The notes below the pieces were generated by a model. That model saw nothing but the letters and a program-made list of their open reading frames with translations. It had not been told where the DNA came from and made no database searches. A DNA stretch of 64,000 bases from Lophium mytilinum (Eukaryota > Ascomycota > Dothideomycetes > Mytilinidiales > Mytilinidiaceae), in the NCBI GenBank assembly GCA_010093605.1, contig MU004194.1:667793-731792 (forward strand), in the 5' to 3' direction. This document shows positions 1 to 10,480 of the stretch, piece after piece. Numbering within the stretch: the stretch's first letter is position 1; every line of letters starts with the position of its first letter. A program made the translations under genes and the position numbers.

Positions 1-1122
1 GACACTACACCTAAGCATATTTTTAGCGGGCCACGGCGGGACCGAATGGCAGCGCGCCATCTCTGATCCTGCGGTGCCGCGGAGGCAGGGTGGCAGGGAG
101 AGGGAATTTGTCAAAGAGACGGGCGGTGCTCATGTTTTGATTTCTGAACATGAAGCCCCTGCATGTCTTGTTTGCATCGTTGGCCTTGCGAGACGTTGGC
201 CCTCGGAAACAACACTCCCGTGGTGTTTCATGTAGCGCGGTGGCATGGACGCGTATAGTGCTGCGGCATCATTTCGCTTGCCAGAGCGGACTGGGGAATT
301 TCTATGGGAGGGCAGGAGTTCAGGCGACCAGCTAGTGGGAGATTGAGGTCTTAACGTGCTGTAGTGCTGAAGAAACGAAAGCTCCATCAGTTCACCAAGC
401 TGAAGGACGGTGCGCTCTAGTGCCCTCGCCGAGCGACTTTTTCGAGTCTTCCCCTCTCGAGCTGAGAAGCTGTTGGTGTTTTAGGAATTTAGAGCCATGG
501 TAGCGCGCTGTGGTGTTGGAGCAGGTAGAGTCCAGACCCCCCGCTGGCTAAGCTCCATGGCCCACCAGCTAAGCTTTCTCCAACGGGGCGCGCTGCGATG
601 ACCAACCCCAGCGGGCTGTCACTCTGTTTTTAGCAGCATGCGTTTGCCCGCATCGGGGCCTGAAGCTCACCTCAGCCTCCAGTAGTGCTTACGGCGCCCA
701 ATCACTGCACCTGTCCACCACAAGCTTCGCTGGACAGGGCCGCTACTGTGTTTATTCGGATAGCGCCCGTCCGGCGCTGCCTATTCGCGGTTCGTTTCAT
801 CGCTCACCGTGTGCGCGGTGCTGGGTGGAGGCGATCGGCTGGCATCAGCATCCAGGGATCAGAGCCGTAGTGCTCAGCCCTCCCTTCAGGCACACCTCCA
901 CACCGCTGCGCCGCTATCATGGGCGGGAACCCGCTGGGCGAGCCTCATTTGCGCTGTATATAATATCCACTGGGTAGGCCGCTCTGACAAAATATCCTTC
1001 CACTACATCATCGTCATCTCCTCAGTCTACTCACTGTCCTTCGCTGCAGACCTCCATATATTCCATTATCTCCTTTCGTCTGTATCGCTTTTCTTAGTCG
1101 ACCACCCTAATCAACCTTCGAC
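1..1122. other. intergenic, upstream of LsdA-like gene
   Basis: No convincing gene is seen. Short open frames occur on both strands, but none shows family motifs or a sensible exon structure. The last 170 bases form the promoter and pyrimidine-rich 5' leader of the gene starting at 1123. Confidence 0.6.
955..966 (+). promoter_or_regulatory. TATA-like box for the LsdA-like gene
   Basis: A tatataata-type core lies about 160 bases before the ATG at 1123. It is followed by a C/T-rich stretch typical of fungal transcription start regions. The position and motif are seen; the function is inferred. Confidence 0.5.
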
Positions 1123-2244
1123 ATGCGTTCCGTCTTTTCTATGGCTGCCGTCGCCGGCATGGCCCTCAGCTCCTTCGTCTCCGCTGCTCCCATCGAGTCA
1201 AGAGACTCTCCCGCCTTCCCCCTCGCAGACGGCTTCCCAAATCCTTCACATGACCAGATCCTGGCCATCCAACAGCGAGCGGGGGGCACTCTCCCCAACG
1301 CCAAGCCAGGGCCTCCAGTCAGCCAGGATGGCCTAATCAGCTTGCGTCTCATCGCCTTCAACGAGCTCTTCGAGGTGGCCTTCTTCACTGAACTCCTCAC
1401 CAACCTGACCAACAAGGTTCCGGGATACGACCTCGGCAACGGACACCAGTTCATTCTCGAAGCCATAGAAGCTGTCCTTGCAGTAAGTCCTTCTCTTCCT
1501 CCCACCTGTGGTCTTTACTGATATCCCGCCTAGCAAGAAGAACTCCACGCCCTGAACGCCAACGGCGGCCTGGTCGGCAACCACGTTGACCCCATCCTCC
1601 CCTGCAAATACAGCTTCCCCGTCTCCAACTTCAAAGACGCCATCGCGCTCGCCGCCACCTTCACCGACGTCGTCCTCGGCACTCTGCAAGACGTGCAGTT
1701 CAAGTTCGCCGCCTCAGGCGACATCGGCAACGTGCGCGGCATCGGCTCGGTTGTAGGCCAGGAAGGCGAACAGGAAGGCTTCTACCGCCTCCTCCAGACC
1801 AAGGTGCCGTCCGCACTGCCCTTCCTCACCACCTCGGTGCGCGACTTCGCCTTCACCGCCATCCAAGGCTTCGTCGTCCCCGGCAGCTGCCCGAACATCG
1901 ACACCATCAAGCTCAACACCTTCCAGCCCCTGAACATCCTCAGCACTCTGTCCGCCAAGTCGCAAACGATCGAGTTCACCTTCGATGCGACTAAGGCCGG
2001 CACTGACGAATACTCGACGCTGAAGTTGGTGTATATCAACCAGCAGAACAACCCCATTCTGGAGACCATCACTGTCATCGAGAGGGACGGCAACATGGTC
2101 AAGGCGAGCGCGTACTTCCCATACTCCGAGTTCGAGATGAACGGCCTGACCATTGCGGCGATTGCTAAGGGCAATAACTTTGCGAATGCGGACGAGGTGG
2201 CTGCCGATGCGATTTTCGGGCCTGGCTTGATCGAGATTAACTAA
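1123..2244 (+). CDS. secreted ferritin-like LsdA/Rds1-family protein
   Basis: Two exons, 1123-1482 and 1534-2244, join in phase 0 across a 51-nt gtaagt...tag intron to give 356 residues. Residues 1-21 form a clear signal peptide (MRSVFSMAAVAGMALSSFVSA). The body has long helical, Glu/His-containing stretches (FNELFEVAFFTELLTNL, QFILEAIEAVLA) and the segment EQEGFYRLLQTKVPSALPF. From memory, these match the ferritin-like domain of fungal late-sexual-development protein LsdA and stress protein Rds1. The family is secreted or cell-surface; its biochemical role is not established. A TATA-like box and a C/T-rich leader precede the start. The next gene is on the opposite strand, 3' end to 3' end, 420 bases away. 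Confidence 0.85.
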
Positions 2245-2666
2245 GGGGTTGGATTGAGTGATTGGTGTTGTAATTACTTAGGGGTTTGGCTTTTTTTGGA
2301 TTTTGGCATAGCATTGGCGTCTTTGGGACCGGGGGATATCCTACGACTTCAGGGGATAGATTAGTCTGTACCTTCTAAACACTCGCTACAGTGTTGAAAT
2401 ATTATTGATTGTTTCGATTCTGAGGACGTTGCTTTGTGATGCTCGTGGATCTTGTCGTATGGTTGTCCAGTGATCAAATCTTATGCTGCTAGGCTAAAAC
2501 GTCTTCCTGAACCTCATTGACAAGGACTTCGACGTGGTTTCGTTGCAATGCTTATCATCTGTGATCTTCTTGACGTGTAGCCAAGACATTTCAGAAACCA
2601 TGAGGCATTTGGCACCATCTGACCAATGAGAGCGCACGAACATGAATAGAAATAGAAAAATTGAAA
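2245..2666. other. intergenic between converging genes
   Basis: This is the shared 3' flank of the LsdA-like gene and the DLH/SnoaL-like gene. It is AT-richer than the coding flanks. I see no gene, tRNA or strong repeat. Confidence 0.5.
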
Positions 2667-4013
2667 TCACCACTCATCAATCATCTCGTTCCCGCTCTCA
2701 CTCTCCACCTCCATGGCCTTGCGCGCCGCCTCTGCACCAGCTACGGGCAGCATTTCAACCCCTTTTCTTTTCAGTTCCTCCCCCACCTCTTCGGGATCAA
2801 ACAGCCCTACTTGAAATAGCACAGACGCCTGATCCCAATACACCCGCTCATGGTGCAGCTTTCCGCCTCTTAGGCCTACAATACTGACGATGACGATCTC
2901 TACCTTTTTGTTTGTGGGTGGTATGCCTGGAAGGATCCAAGGCATCTCAGTTGTGTGTTTGAAGGTGATATGTAGCTCGTCGACAATGCGATCGACGCCA
3001 ATAGTACGGGAGAGGAGGCGCATGAGGAAAGAGGGTGGTGTAGAAGGAAGGAAGAAGTCCGTGTAGAAGCGGCGCAGTTCCTCTCTCCCAATACCACCCG
3101 TCATCGTAGGCGTATAGTTAACATACGGTTTCGGCGACGTCGTGAACGTCTCTAGTAGCTTATCCGCGTCTTTGGAGTGGAACTTCGCTGTCGCACGCTG
3201 TCAGCCCTCACCATCTCCTCATATTTAAAGACTACCTATGCGTAGGGGGTCTTGACAAACCTTCCACATTCTCCTCCCACGTCCTCTCCAACTCCACTTC
3301 AGCCCCAAACCCCCTCCTCACCATCCCCAGACTCCTGCCCCACGCCACCGCATCCGCAACTCTATCGTACTCATCCAAGTCGTGCTCCGCGAACCCCACA
3401 TCCACACCCTCGTACGTATACGTCGGGTAGTCGATCTTGCTCTGCAACCCTCCCGCCCCAATGCCCGGCGTAACGCGCTTCTGCACCGTCCGCCGCTTGC
3501 CCTGGATGCCCAGAATCTCCGGGCGGCGGCTCACCCCCACCGTGCCGCCAGCGAGGTGCACCAGGACGCGAAACGAGGAGCTGAAGCGCTGGCGGGGGTC
3601 CGGGATCGATGAGGGGTAGTACGCGACAAGAGAGCAGAGTTTCGACGTCTGGGTCGAGGGCTCGGCGTAGACTTCTAGACAGACAGTCGCTGCATCGCCG
3701 AACGCTGTCACACATCCCCGTCAGCTTTATGTGATCGGGTGCTGTAGTCGTGGGGATAGGGAGTAGTACCTACGATCGCGTACCGCTCTCCAATGCTCAT
3801 CCCATCACCTAGATGGTGTAGCTGGTTCACGTACCCCTTGCCGCCCTTCCCAAACGGCACGTAGGTCACTTTGAACCCCTCTTCCTGCCATGCTTTCAGC
3901 GTCTTTTGGTCGAATTCGGACACGTCGTCTGTTTCGGCGGTTATGTAGAGGCGGGGGGTTTCGGGGTTGAAGCTGAGCCAGCCGTTGCTGTTGGCGATGA
4001 ATTGGAGGGCCAT
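2667..4013 (-). CDS. dienelactone-hydrolase-like protein with SnoaL-like C-terminal domain
   Basis: Three exons in reading order, 4013-3770, 3704-3261 and 3187-2667, encode 402 residues. Introns of 65 and 73 nt have GT-AG ends and keep phase (G|CG Ala at both joins). The N-terminal half has an alpha/beta-hydrolase look (MALQFIANSNGW, YAIVAFGDAATVCLEVYA, LVAYYPSSIPDP). An Asp replaces the usual Cys/Ser nucleophile region, so catalysis is uncertain. The C-terminal 170 residues resemble a SnoaL/NTF2-like fold: GREELRRFYTDFF, then VDRIVDELHITFKHT and HHERVYWDQASVLFQVG. Fungal genomes carry this two-domain family, usually labelled dienelactone hydrolase or carboxymethylenebutenolidase; its substrate is unknown. 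The start was chosen at MALQF because family members begin there and the frame upstream has no support. Confidence 0.8.
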
Positions 4014-4548
4014 GGCGGGAGGCGGGAAGGGTCGGCGATGGTAATAGGGCTTAGAGGAGGGTGTCTGCGTGGAGACTCCATGGTGGTGTATGTAGAGAAA
4101 CTTGCTTGGGATGACGTCGAGGATCGCATGGGTTGCGTGGAGGGGCGGAGTGGTGTTGTGGGGCATGATCAACCCTCGGAGTTGCAGAAGAATTGCTAAG
4201 AGCGTGCACATTCGGTCTCCTTTTTGATCGTGATTATGACGGAAAAGCACTTGTGACTATGACATCGGTTTCATCAAATGTCAGTACCTATGTCAATCAT
4301 TGTATGGTAAAATTCCGCTTTCAAAGCTGTTGAAGCTTGCTAAGTTTCCTCTGCTGAACGGAATACACAAGTCATGGATTCAAGAACTCTGATTTTGATA
4401 CCATAAGACGCGAAGAGGTCATAGAGAACTTCTTTGTATGGGATCATGCATCAAATGTCACAGTACAGTCCTTGAAACTGCCTTACCGAAGATCTCGATC
4501 CATCTCTTGCTCCCAAATCCACTCCCGGCTCTGAGACACTCAAACCTA
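4014..4548. other. intergenic
   Basis: This is the 5' flank of the DLH/SnoaL-like gene and the 3' flank of the GH51 gene, both on the minus strand. The open frame running upstream of 4013 on the minus strand shows no family match. Nothing else is seen. Confidence 0.5.
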
Positions 4549-6941
4549 TTAGACATCAAACTGCACCACAACAATTGACCAAGCAGGGACATTCCAACTC
4601 CACCTCCTCTCCCTCGCCTGCGTCACGTTCGCAACCTTCGGCACTACCACCTTCATCTCATCCTCCGTATTCTCAGCATTCTCGTCCACATTCACAATAA
4701 CCGTCGCATTAACACCCCTAATCTCCACATCCAACACCACACTCAACGGCACCGCCGTTGCCCCAGCATTAATCACCTTCAAATAAACCTCCGTGTCCTC
4801 CCTATTAACGCTACTCGCCCAAAACAGCGGCCCAAAATCTCCCTTCGTGTTCGTCACAGGCAGAGTCTGGGCGCCACGGAAACGCGCAAAAAGCCACTGC
4901 TGCCAGTAACTCGCACTCAGCAGCGTCTGCGCCGGGTCCGCAGTGAAGGCAATCATATCCGGGACCCAATTGTACCAGTTCAGGTTCTGCAAGCTAGGTG
5001 CGTAGGAGCTCATACGGACGGTGTTGGGGTTTCGCTCGCCGCCGAGGGCGTACACCCCTTCTGCGATCGCTGATACCATCTGCGGGAGGGGGAGGCCGGG
5101 CGCGGACCAGTTGACAGCGCCGTCAGGCGAGTCGAGCTGCTTGACGCTGTACTCGCCGAGCAGGACGCCGACGTCTGTATTGTTGGTCGCCTGTTGCCAA
5201 TTGTCGTAGAAGTCGAAGTTTTCGAGGAAGTAGTGAGGTTCTTCGTAGTGATGCGTGTCCCACATCCCACCCGTTGGGATCGAGATGTTATAGTCCGCGT
5301 TCTCGTTGTAGGCAGTGCTGATGAGCGTGATTTCTGGGTATGCGGCTTTGAGGCCGTTGTAGAGGTAGTAGAAGCGGTGGGGGTATGTGCTGCTAAACCA
5401 GTCCTCGTTACCGATCTCAACGAATTGAATCTTGAAGGGGGTGGGGTGGCCATGGGAGGCGCGAAGAGCACCATATTTAGTTGTGGTCGGGCCGGTGCAG
5501 TATTCGAGCTCGTCCAGCGCTTCTTGGAGGACTTCATGCATACGAGACTCAGGGTAGGAGGCGCCGTCTTCCCCCCAGATGTCGAGAGAGAAGCCGGAAT
5601 AGACGGCGAGTACGGGCTCGATTTCCATGTCCTCTGTCCATTCGAGATACTCGAGGAGGCCTAGTCCGTCAGTATTAGCATAGTTCCAGTTAGCGATTGA
5701 GCGTCCTGGGCGGTTCTTGAGGGGACCAATGGTTTTCCACCATTTCCATCTTGTTTGGGGGGAAACGCCTTCTAGGTTGTTTCCTAGATAATAATCAGTC
5801 AGAATTCGCATGTTTCTCGTGGGACTCATACCTCCTGGGAACCTCAGAAACTTAGGCTTCATGTCATACAACGCGTTTGCAAGGTCCTTCCGTAATCCAT
5901 TGGGTCTGTCCTTGAAAGTCTCTGGGAACAGGCTGATAAGATCAAAGTAGAACGTCTGACCAGCCACCTCAGATGCATCCATAGTAACGGCAAACGTATT
6001 GTTCGAGTTTGGTGCCCTTGATTCATTGGAGATGGTGGCATTAAGTTGAATGTAGTCCAAAGTATCGACTTTTACCGTAGGGAGCTCTGTACGTGCCCAC
6101 ACTTCGCCAGTCAAGTTTGATCGTAGCGATACTGTGAACGTGGTGCTATTGCCTTTGTACCGCGGATAGTTCGCAAGTACATAGAAAGATGCCTTATATT
6201 TCTGTGGGCTGATGTCCATTCCCCACCATCCTATCTGTTTAGTATAGATATTGACAATCCATGGGAAGTGTAGGACGTACCGTAATTTATAAATCCAACC
6301 TCACCAGTCGCGTTAACTGGTATGTCGACTTGCAAAACGGTTGGAAGCGCATCTGAAAGAGGGTGCAGTATGTCCAGACTCAACCTGACATCTCCAAGAG
6401 GTGCCCATCCTGTCAGCACTGGTCCACCGGGTACGAGAGGATTCTCAGATGGAAGGATGAAGTTTCCCGAATAGCCTGGTATAGTACCAGTGTTTATGCT
6501 GGAGCCTATGAGGTCAGCGCCGGAATGTATTTGATATGTGTTATCTCGGGTTCACCTTGAAATGCTCGGTTCGTGATCAGCTCTGCGTAAAGACCTCCAT
6601 CGCCCGAATGCTAGAACAGTCCCCATATCAGTCCCTGAACCAGTTGAGAGATGTCGGTCACATACGCTGATGTCCTCAAACATGAGCCCATAGAGATATC
6701 TATGCATGTCAGTAAACGGTCAGTGAGGTCGGCCTCGATCTACAACTCACGGCGCAGTATCATTCCTCCTTTGGGTCTCCTTGGTAGATATCTTTAGTTC
6801 TACAGCCGTCACATTCCCAGTGTCGTTAAGACTTCTGGGATACGTAGTGATTTCCCGGAAGGTGCCAACTCTTCTAGCAGCACAAAACGGCGACAAAAAG
6901 GCCGTCACGGCAGCAATTGCGACGGCGAATGACGTCAGCAT
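4549..6941 (-). CDS. secreted alpha-L-arabinofuranosidase, GH51
   Basis: Six exons (6941-6751, 6699-6666, 6610-6556, 6505-6281, 6230-5832, 5783-4549) give 712 residues. A signal peptide starts MLTSFAVAIAAVTAFLSPF. Family landmarks are LYGLMFEDISHSGDGGLYAEL, WAPLGDVRLSLDIL, PKFLRFPGGNNLEG, the acid/base Glu in FVEIGNEDWF (near residue 427) and the nucleophile Glu in LLGEYSVKQ (near 511). GH51 retaining enzymes release terminal arabinofuranose from arabinan and arabinoxylan outside the cell. The exon-5 intron (5784-5831, 48 nt) has no stop and is a multiple of three, so reading through it gives a longer but uninterrupted frame. It splits the conserved FPGG|NNLEG motif, which shows it is a true intron. 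The ATG at 6941 was preferred because the frame upstream starts only with GTG. Confidence 0.93.
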
Positions 6942-7712
6942 ATTTGCAGAGAGCGATAGAGACACGGAAACATACTACAATGTCAGTGTTGGTGCCTTCT
7001 AAAGATATCATAAAGACACAGACGGCAAAATTAATTCGCGGCCCCTCATGATGGGCGAGTATCGTCCAGGATCATAACGAGCTAAGCTGCGGAGACATCG
7101 ACCGGTAGAGACTTCAGATGCAGGAACGAAGGAATATATTAAACTATATTCAAAAGCTTTGGGTACCGAGATGCTATGCTTGAAATGATGATATGAGCAA
7201 GGATTGCGGATAAATAGATCACAGAAGCGAGCGCCTGTGGGGTTGAGCTACGAAAAGTGATTGCATCCGCAGCGGCATTACGACGATCTAGCTGCTTGGA
7301 GGTCAAGCATACTCGGTGGAAAGCATGCCGATTCAGATATATTCTTCCGTCCATCTAACAGCTTGGGCGGTGGAGGACGCGGGAACTGGAATTGAAGGTT
7401 GCCTAGGAGTGACACTCCTACAAATGTACCTCCGGAGAATTTCCAAGGATCGTCCGCATGGACTAGATTGATTGGATTTGAGGCGTGAAAACAGATTGAC
7501 CAAGTGTTCTTCACCTGGTTTGTACTCAACTGACGTGACAGCTGCTCTAATTATCCTGACGTTTGCACATGCGGCTATAAACCAAGACGCACTAACATTA
7601 CCGTACACCTCCAGCTTGCCATCATTGTGCTGGCCTAGTCTACCCCATATGCCGTGACGCTGAAATTTCAGAAAAAAGAACGCCGTCCGATGCTGGATCA
7701 TGGACACCTAGT
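6942..7712. other. intergenic between GH51 and UBX genes
   Basis: This is promoter space for the GH51 gene and the 3' flank of the UBX gene. Overlapping short frames occupy both strands, but none has a recognisable motif. No repeat or RNA gene is seen. Confidence 0.5.
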
Positions 7713-9318
7713 CTAGTCCGAACTTGCAATCTCTCCCTCATCGTCGTCGTCGTTAGTCCTTTCTACAATTAAGTTTCCACTGCGCCCGATGCGGTCTTTG
7801 ATAGACCCGCCCGCGCTCAGCTCATATGCCTCGCGTGGCATAGGAGAAACCAGTTTGAACTTATATTCAAGCTCAAAATCCTCTGGCTTGGAGACTTTCT
7901 CAGTCATCGGCTCTTCTGACTGCAGTATATCGTAGCACTCAACGAAAGCATAGAGCTCTTCGATGGGCTTTTCAGCTGCAAACTTGCGCACGATACGGTC
8001 CCCTGACGGCATGCGCAAGCTGATACGCACAACATCTTTGACATCCGGGCCTGGCTCATCAGCGATCGAAGTTGCGCGCCACTTGCGCCACTGGGCAAGA
8101 TTCAAGGCCTGTTGTTCTTTGGCTGCTTCGCGATCTAGCGCCTCTTTCTCTTCTCGTGCCTTCCGCTCCTCGGCCTCTCGCTTCTGGCGTGCTCGTTCGC
8201 GATCTAGAGCTAGCGATCGTTCGTAGGCACTATTTTGTGACTCTCTCAGGTTCCTCGAAGCTTGCAATTCCGCGCGTTGAGCTCGGACTCGGTTCAAGGG
8301 CTCTGCAACAGCCTGGATGCCCTGTTGTAACTTGGCGATGTACTGTCCTGGAGGAGTTGGTCCAGCTATCCGGATAGCAATGCCCATTGATGTTGACGAG
8401 ACTTGGGGAGTGTGTGCAATCAGGCTCGTAAACGGAAACTTAGTGCAGTTCAGCGCTGCAGAAACTTGGAATGCTTCTGAGTCCTGAACGTTGCCGGCCC
8501 AGAGGATAATCTTGTTCTCCGGGTCCTTGATGAAGCTCACAACATCCGGAGCTAGTAGAGTCTCTCGGATGAAAGACGAAGTCATATCATGCTCTGGTGA
8601 CACCAGAACGATCATGAGATATCTAAGCTCTTTCTTGGCCAAGTCGAAGGCCTGAGCGTATCCATTTTCAAAGAATGGCAACTCGTGGCTGCCGTACTCC
8701 TCTTCAAACTCCCGGATGAAACGGGCAGCAGTGTCTCTGGTATTCAGTGGCCGACGCCCGCTTGTATTTCGCCTAGGTGTCTGCGCGGTTGTTCCTGCGG
8801 TGAGCCGAGTCCACGTACGCGGTAGAATCGGGAACAGATATCCAACGAAGCGGAAGTATTTTGATAGCAGCGAGTAGACCAAGCTGAAAGGTGTGAATAG
8901 TATCGTCAGTAGCAGTGGGGCCTGGCTTGTGATTTGGCTCTCGGGTTGGGGGACTATACGTGGGGCGGATTCAAAGCGTCTATTACTTGAGGATGACGAT
9001 CGCGGGGTTGCAGCGAAGCCATTCATAAGCGTTTCTTGACGACGAGGGTCTTGTGGGGGAGGTAGACTGGAGCTTGCTTCGGCAACCGGGTCAGAAGCAG
9101 GTTCGCCGTCGAAGAATCTCGCGATAGCAATCTAATCTGAGTCAGTCATCTCGCCGGGACTTCACTTTAGAGGAAAGACGCACCTGCACGTTCCACTGGC
9201 AGCGCTGGAGAAGTGGCACGGCAGCTTCTAGAGCTTGGTCGGTGACAGCTGTGAACTGCTGCAAGGCCAGCTGCTGGTCTTCGGTGAGTTGGGCGATGTC
9301 GGTGCCGGAGTCGGCCAT
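7713..9318 (-). CDS. UBX-domain ER membrane protein, Ubx2/FAF2 (UBXD8) type
   Basis: Two exons, 9318-9184 and 9131-7713, give 517 residues in phase 0. The domain order seen is: a UBA-like helix bundle at about 8-45 (LTEDQQLALQQFTAVT, LLQRCQWNVQIAIARFF), a hydrophobic hairpin at about 117-148 (LLLTILFTPFSLVYSLL then FRFVGYLFPIL), a UAS thioredoxin-like domain at about 180-310, a charged coiled coil (RERARQKREAEERKAREEKE), and a C-terminal UBX fold at about 400-490 (VVRISLRMPSGDRIVRKF). This architecture is that of Ubx2 and human FAF2, which recruit Cdc48/p97 to the ER membrane and lipid droplets for ERAD. The tail is acidic (NDDDDEGE). The role is inferred from architecture. Another ERAD-type gene lies at 54904. 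Confidence 0.9.
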
Positions 9319-10480
9319 GGTGATGGTTTTGACACAGCTCAGGGAAGCAAGCCGTGGTCGCGTAGGAGGGATGTAGCGGAGAGGAAGAATAAGAAAACGC
9401 GTTCTGCGTGCGTGCCTGGTGTGGAATTCTGGAGCTTGCTGCAACCTGTCACTCTTCAACATGTCCTCCGCCACAAATGCCAAGCGAAACTAACTCCGCA
9501 ACGGGGTCCGGCGGTGGCAGAATTGGCGTTGTCTACCGCGGACTGCACACCTCGAGTGGCACTGTTTGAGCTGACCGGTGAATTGCCGATGCGGGTGAAT
9601 GGTCGCCAGTAAACATTCACGCCGCCGCTTCGTCCCTCATTGTCCTCGCCCACGATAGCTCCGCTACGACGCTAGTTGTCGCCCTCCCCACAACCGTGCT
9701 TCTTCTGCTTGGTGCTTTGCGGCTTTTGTTTTCTTTGCTGCTGATGCTGATGGAGAATAGACACCCTTTGTCATTGGAAGTTGGCTTTGCCGCGTGGTGG
9801 TACGCGGTCTGCTCGCCGTAATGTAATCACTCCATTCACCCATTGCACAAGATATCCTCCAATCTAGCTCTTGGGAACATAAGTGCCCGTGAATGTAATG
9901 CTGATAGCCTCCAGCATCTTGTAAATGCGCAACACGGTGACTCTAGCTCGCATCCCTCGACTGTCGAGCTCTATCCCGGCCCCGGGCCTCGAAACATCGA
10001 ACCTACCCTTGACAAAGGTCCTCGTTGAAGACTACTAAGGCTACTACGCGGGCTCTTCACAGCCCATCAATGCTCACTGGATCTACTTTCGCGCGACACC
10101 GGGAGGAACAGAGATACTCGATAAGAAGCTGCTTCTCTGCGTAGGCGCATCCGTGCAATACAGAAACCCGGGAATACAGCATACGAACAGGCCCTGAAGG
10201 ACTGCAGGCGCATACCTAAGGAATACCAAGCCAGCCCGAAGTATCGTGCATTGCTGCAGAGTGGCAGAATAATTAGGTCCAGCGTCTTCAGCTGACAACC
10301 ACCACGCCAAGACTTCACTATCTCGCCTACTCGATCACATCTCACTGCTTCTGTTTTTTGTTCACTATTAGTGTCTCTTTGTATGCCGTTCGGATACAGT
10401 GCTTCGCCATCCAGCCTCAGGAGAAAAAACTTAGAAACTGGAGACCCCACATATAAATCAACGTTGACGGGCATGAATTA
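9319..10480. other. divergent intergenic region between UBX gene and PAN3
   Basis: This 1.16 kb region lies between two divergent starts. No gene is recognised. The minus-strand frame at 10067-10474 and others lack support. The region probably contains both promoters. Confidence 0.5.
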
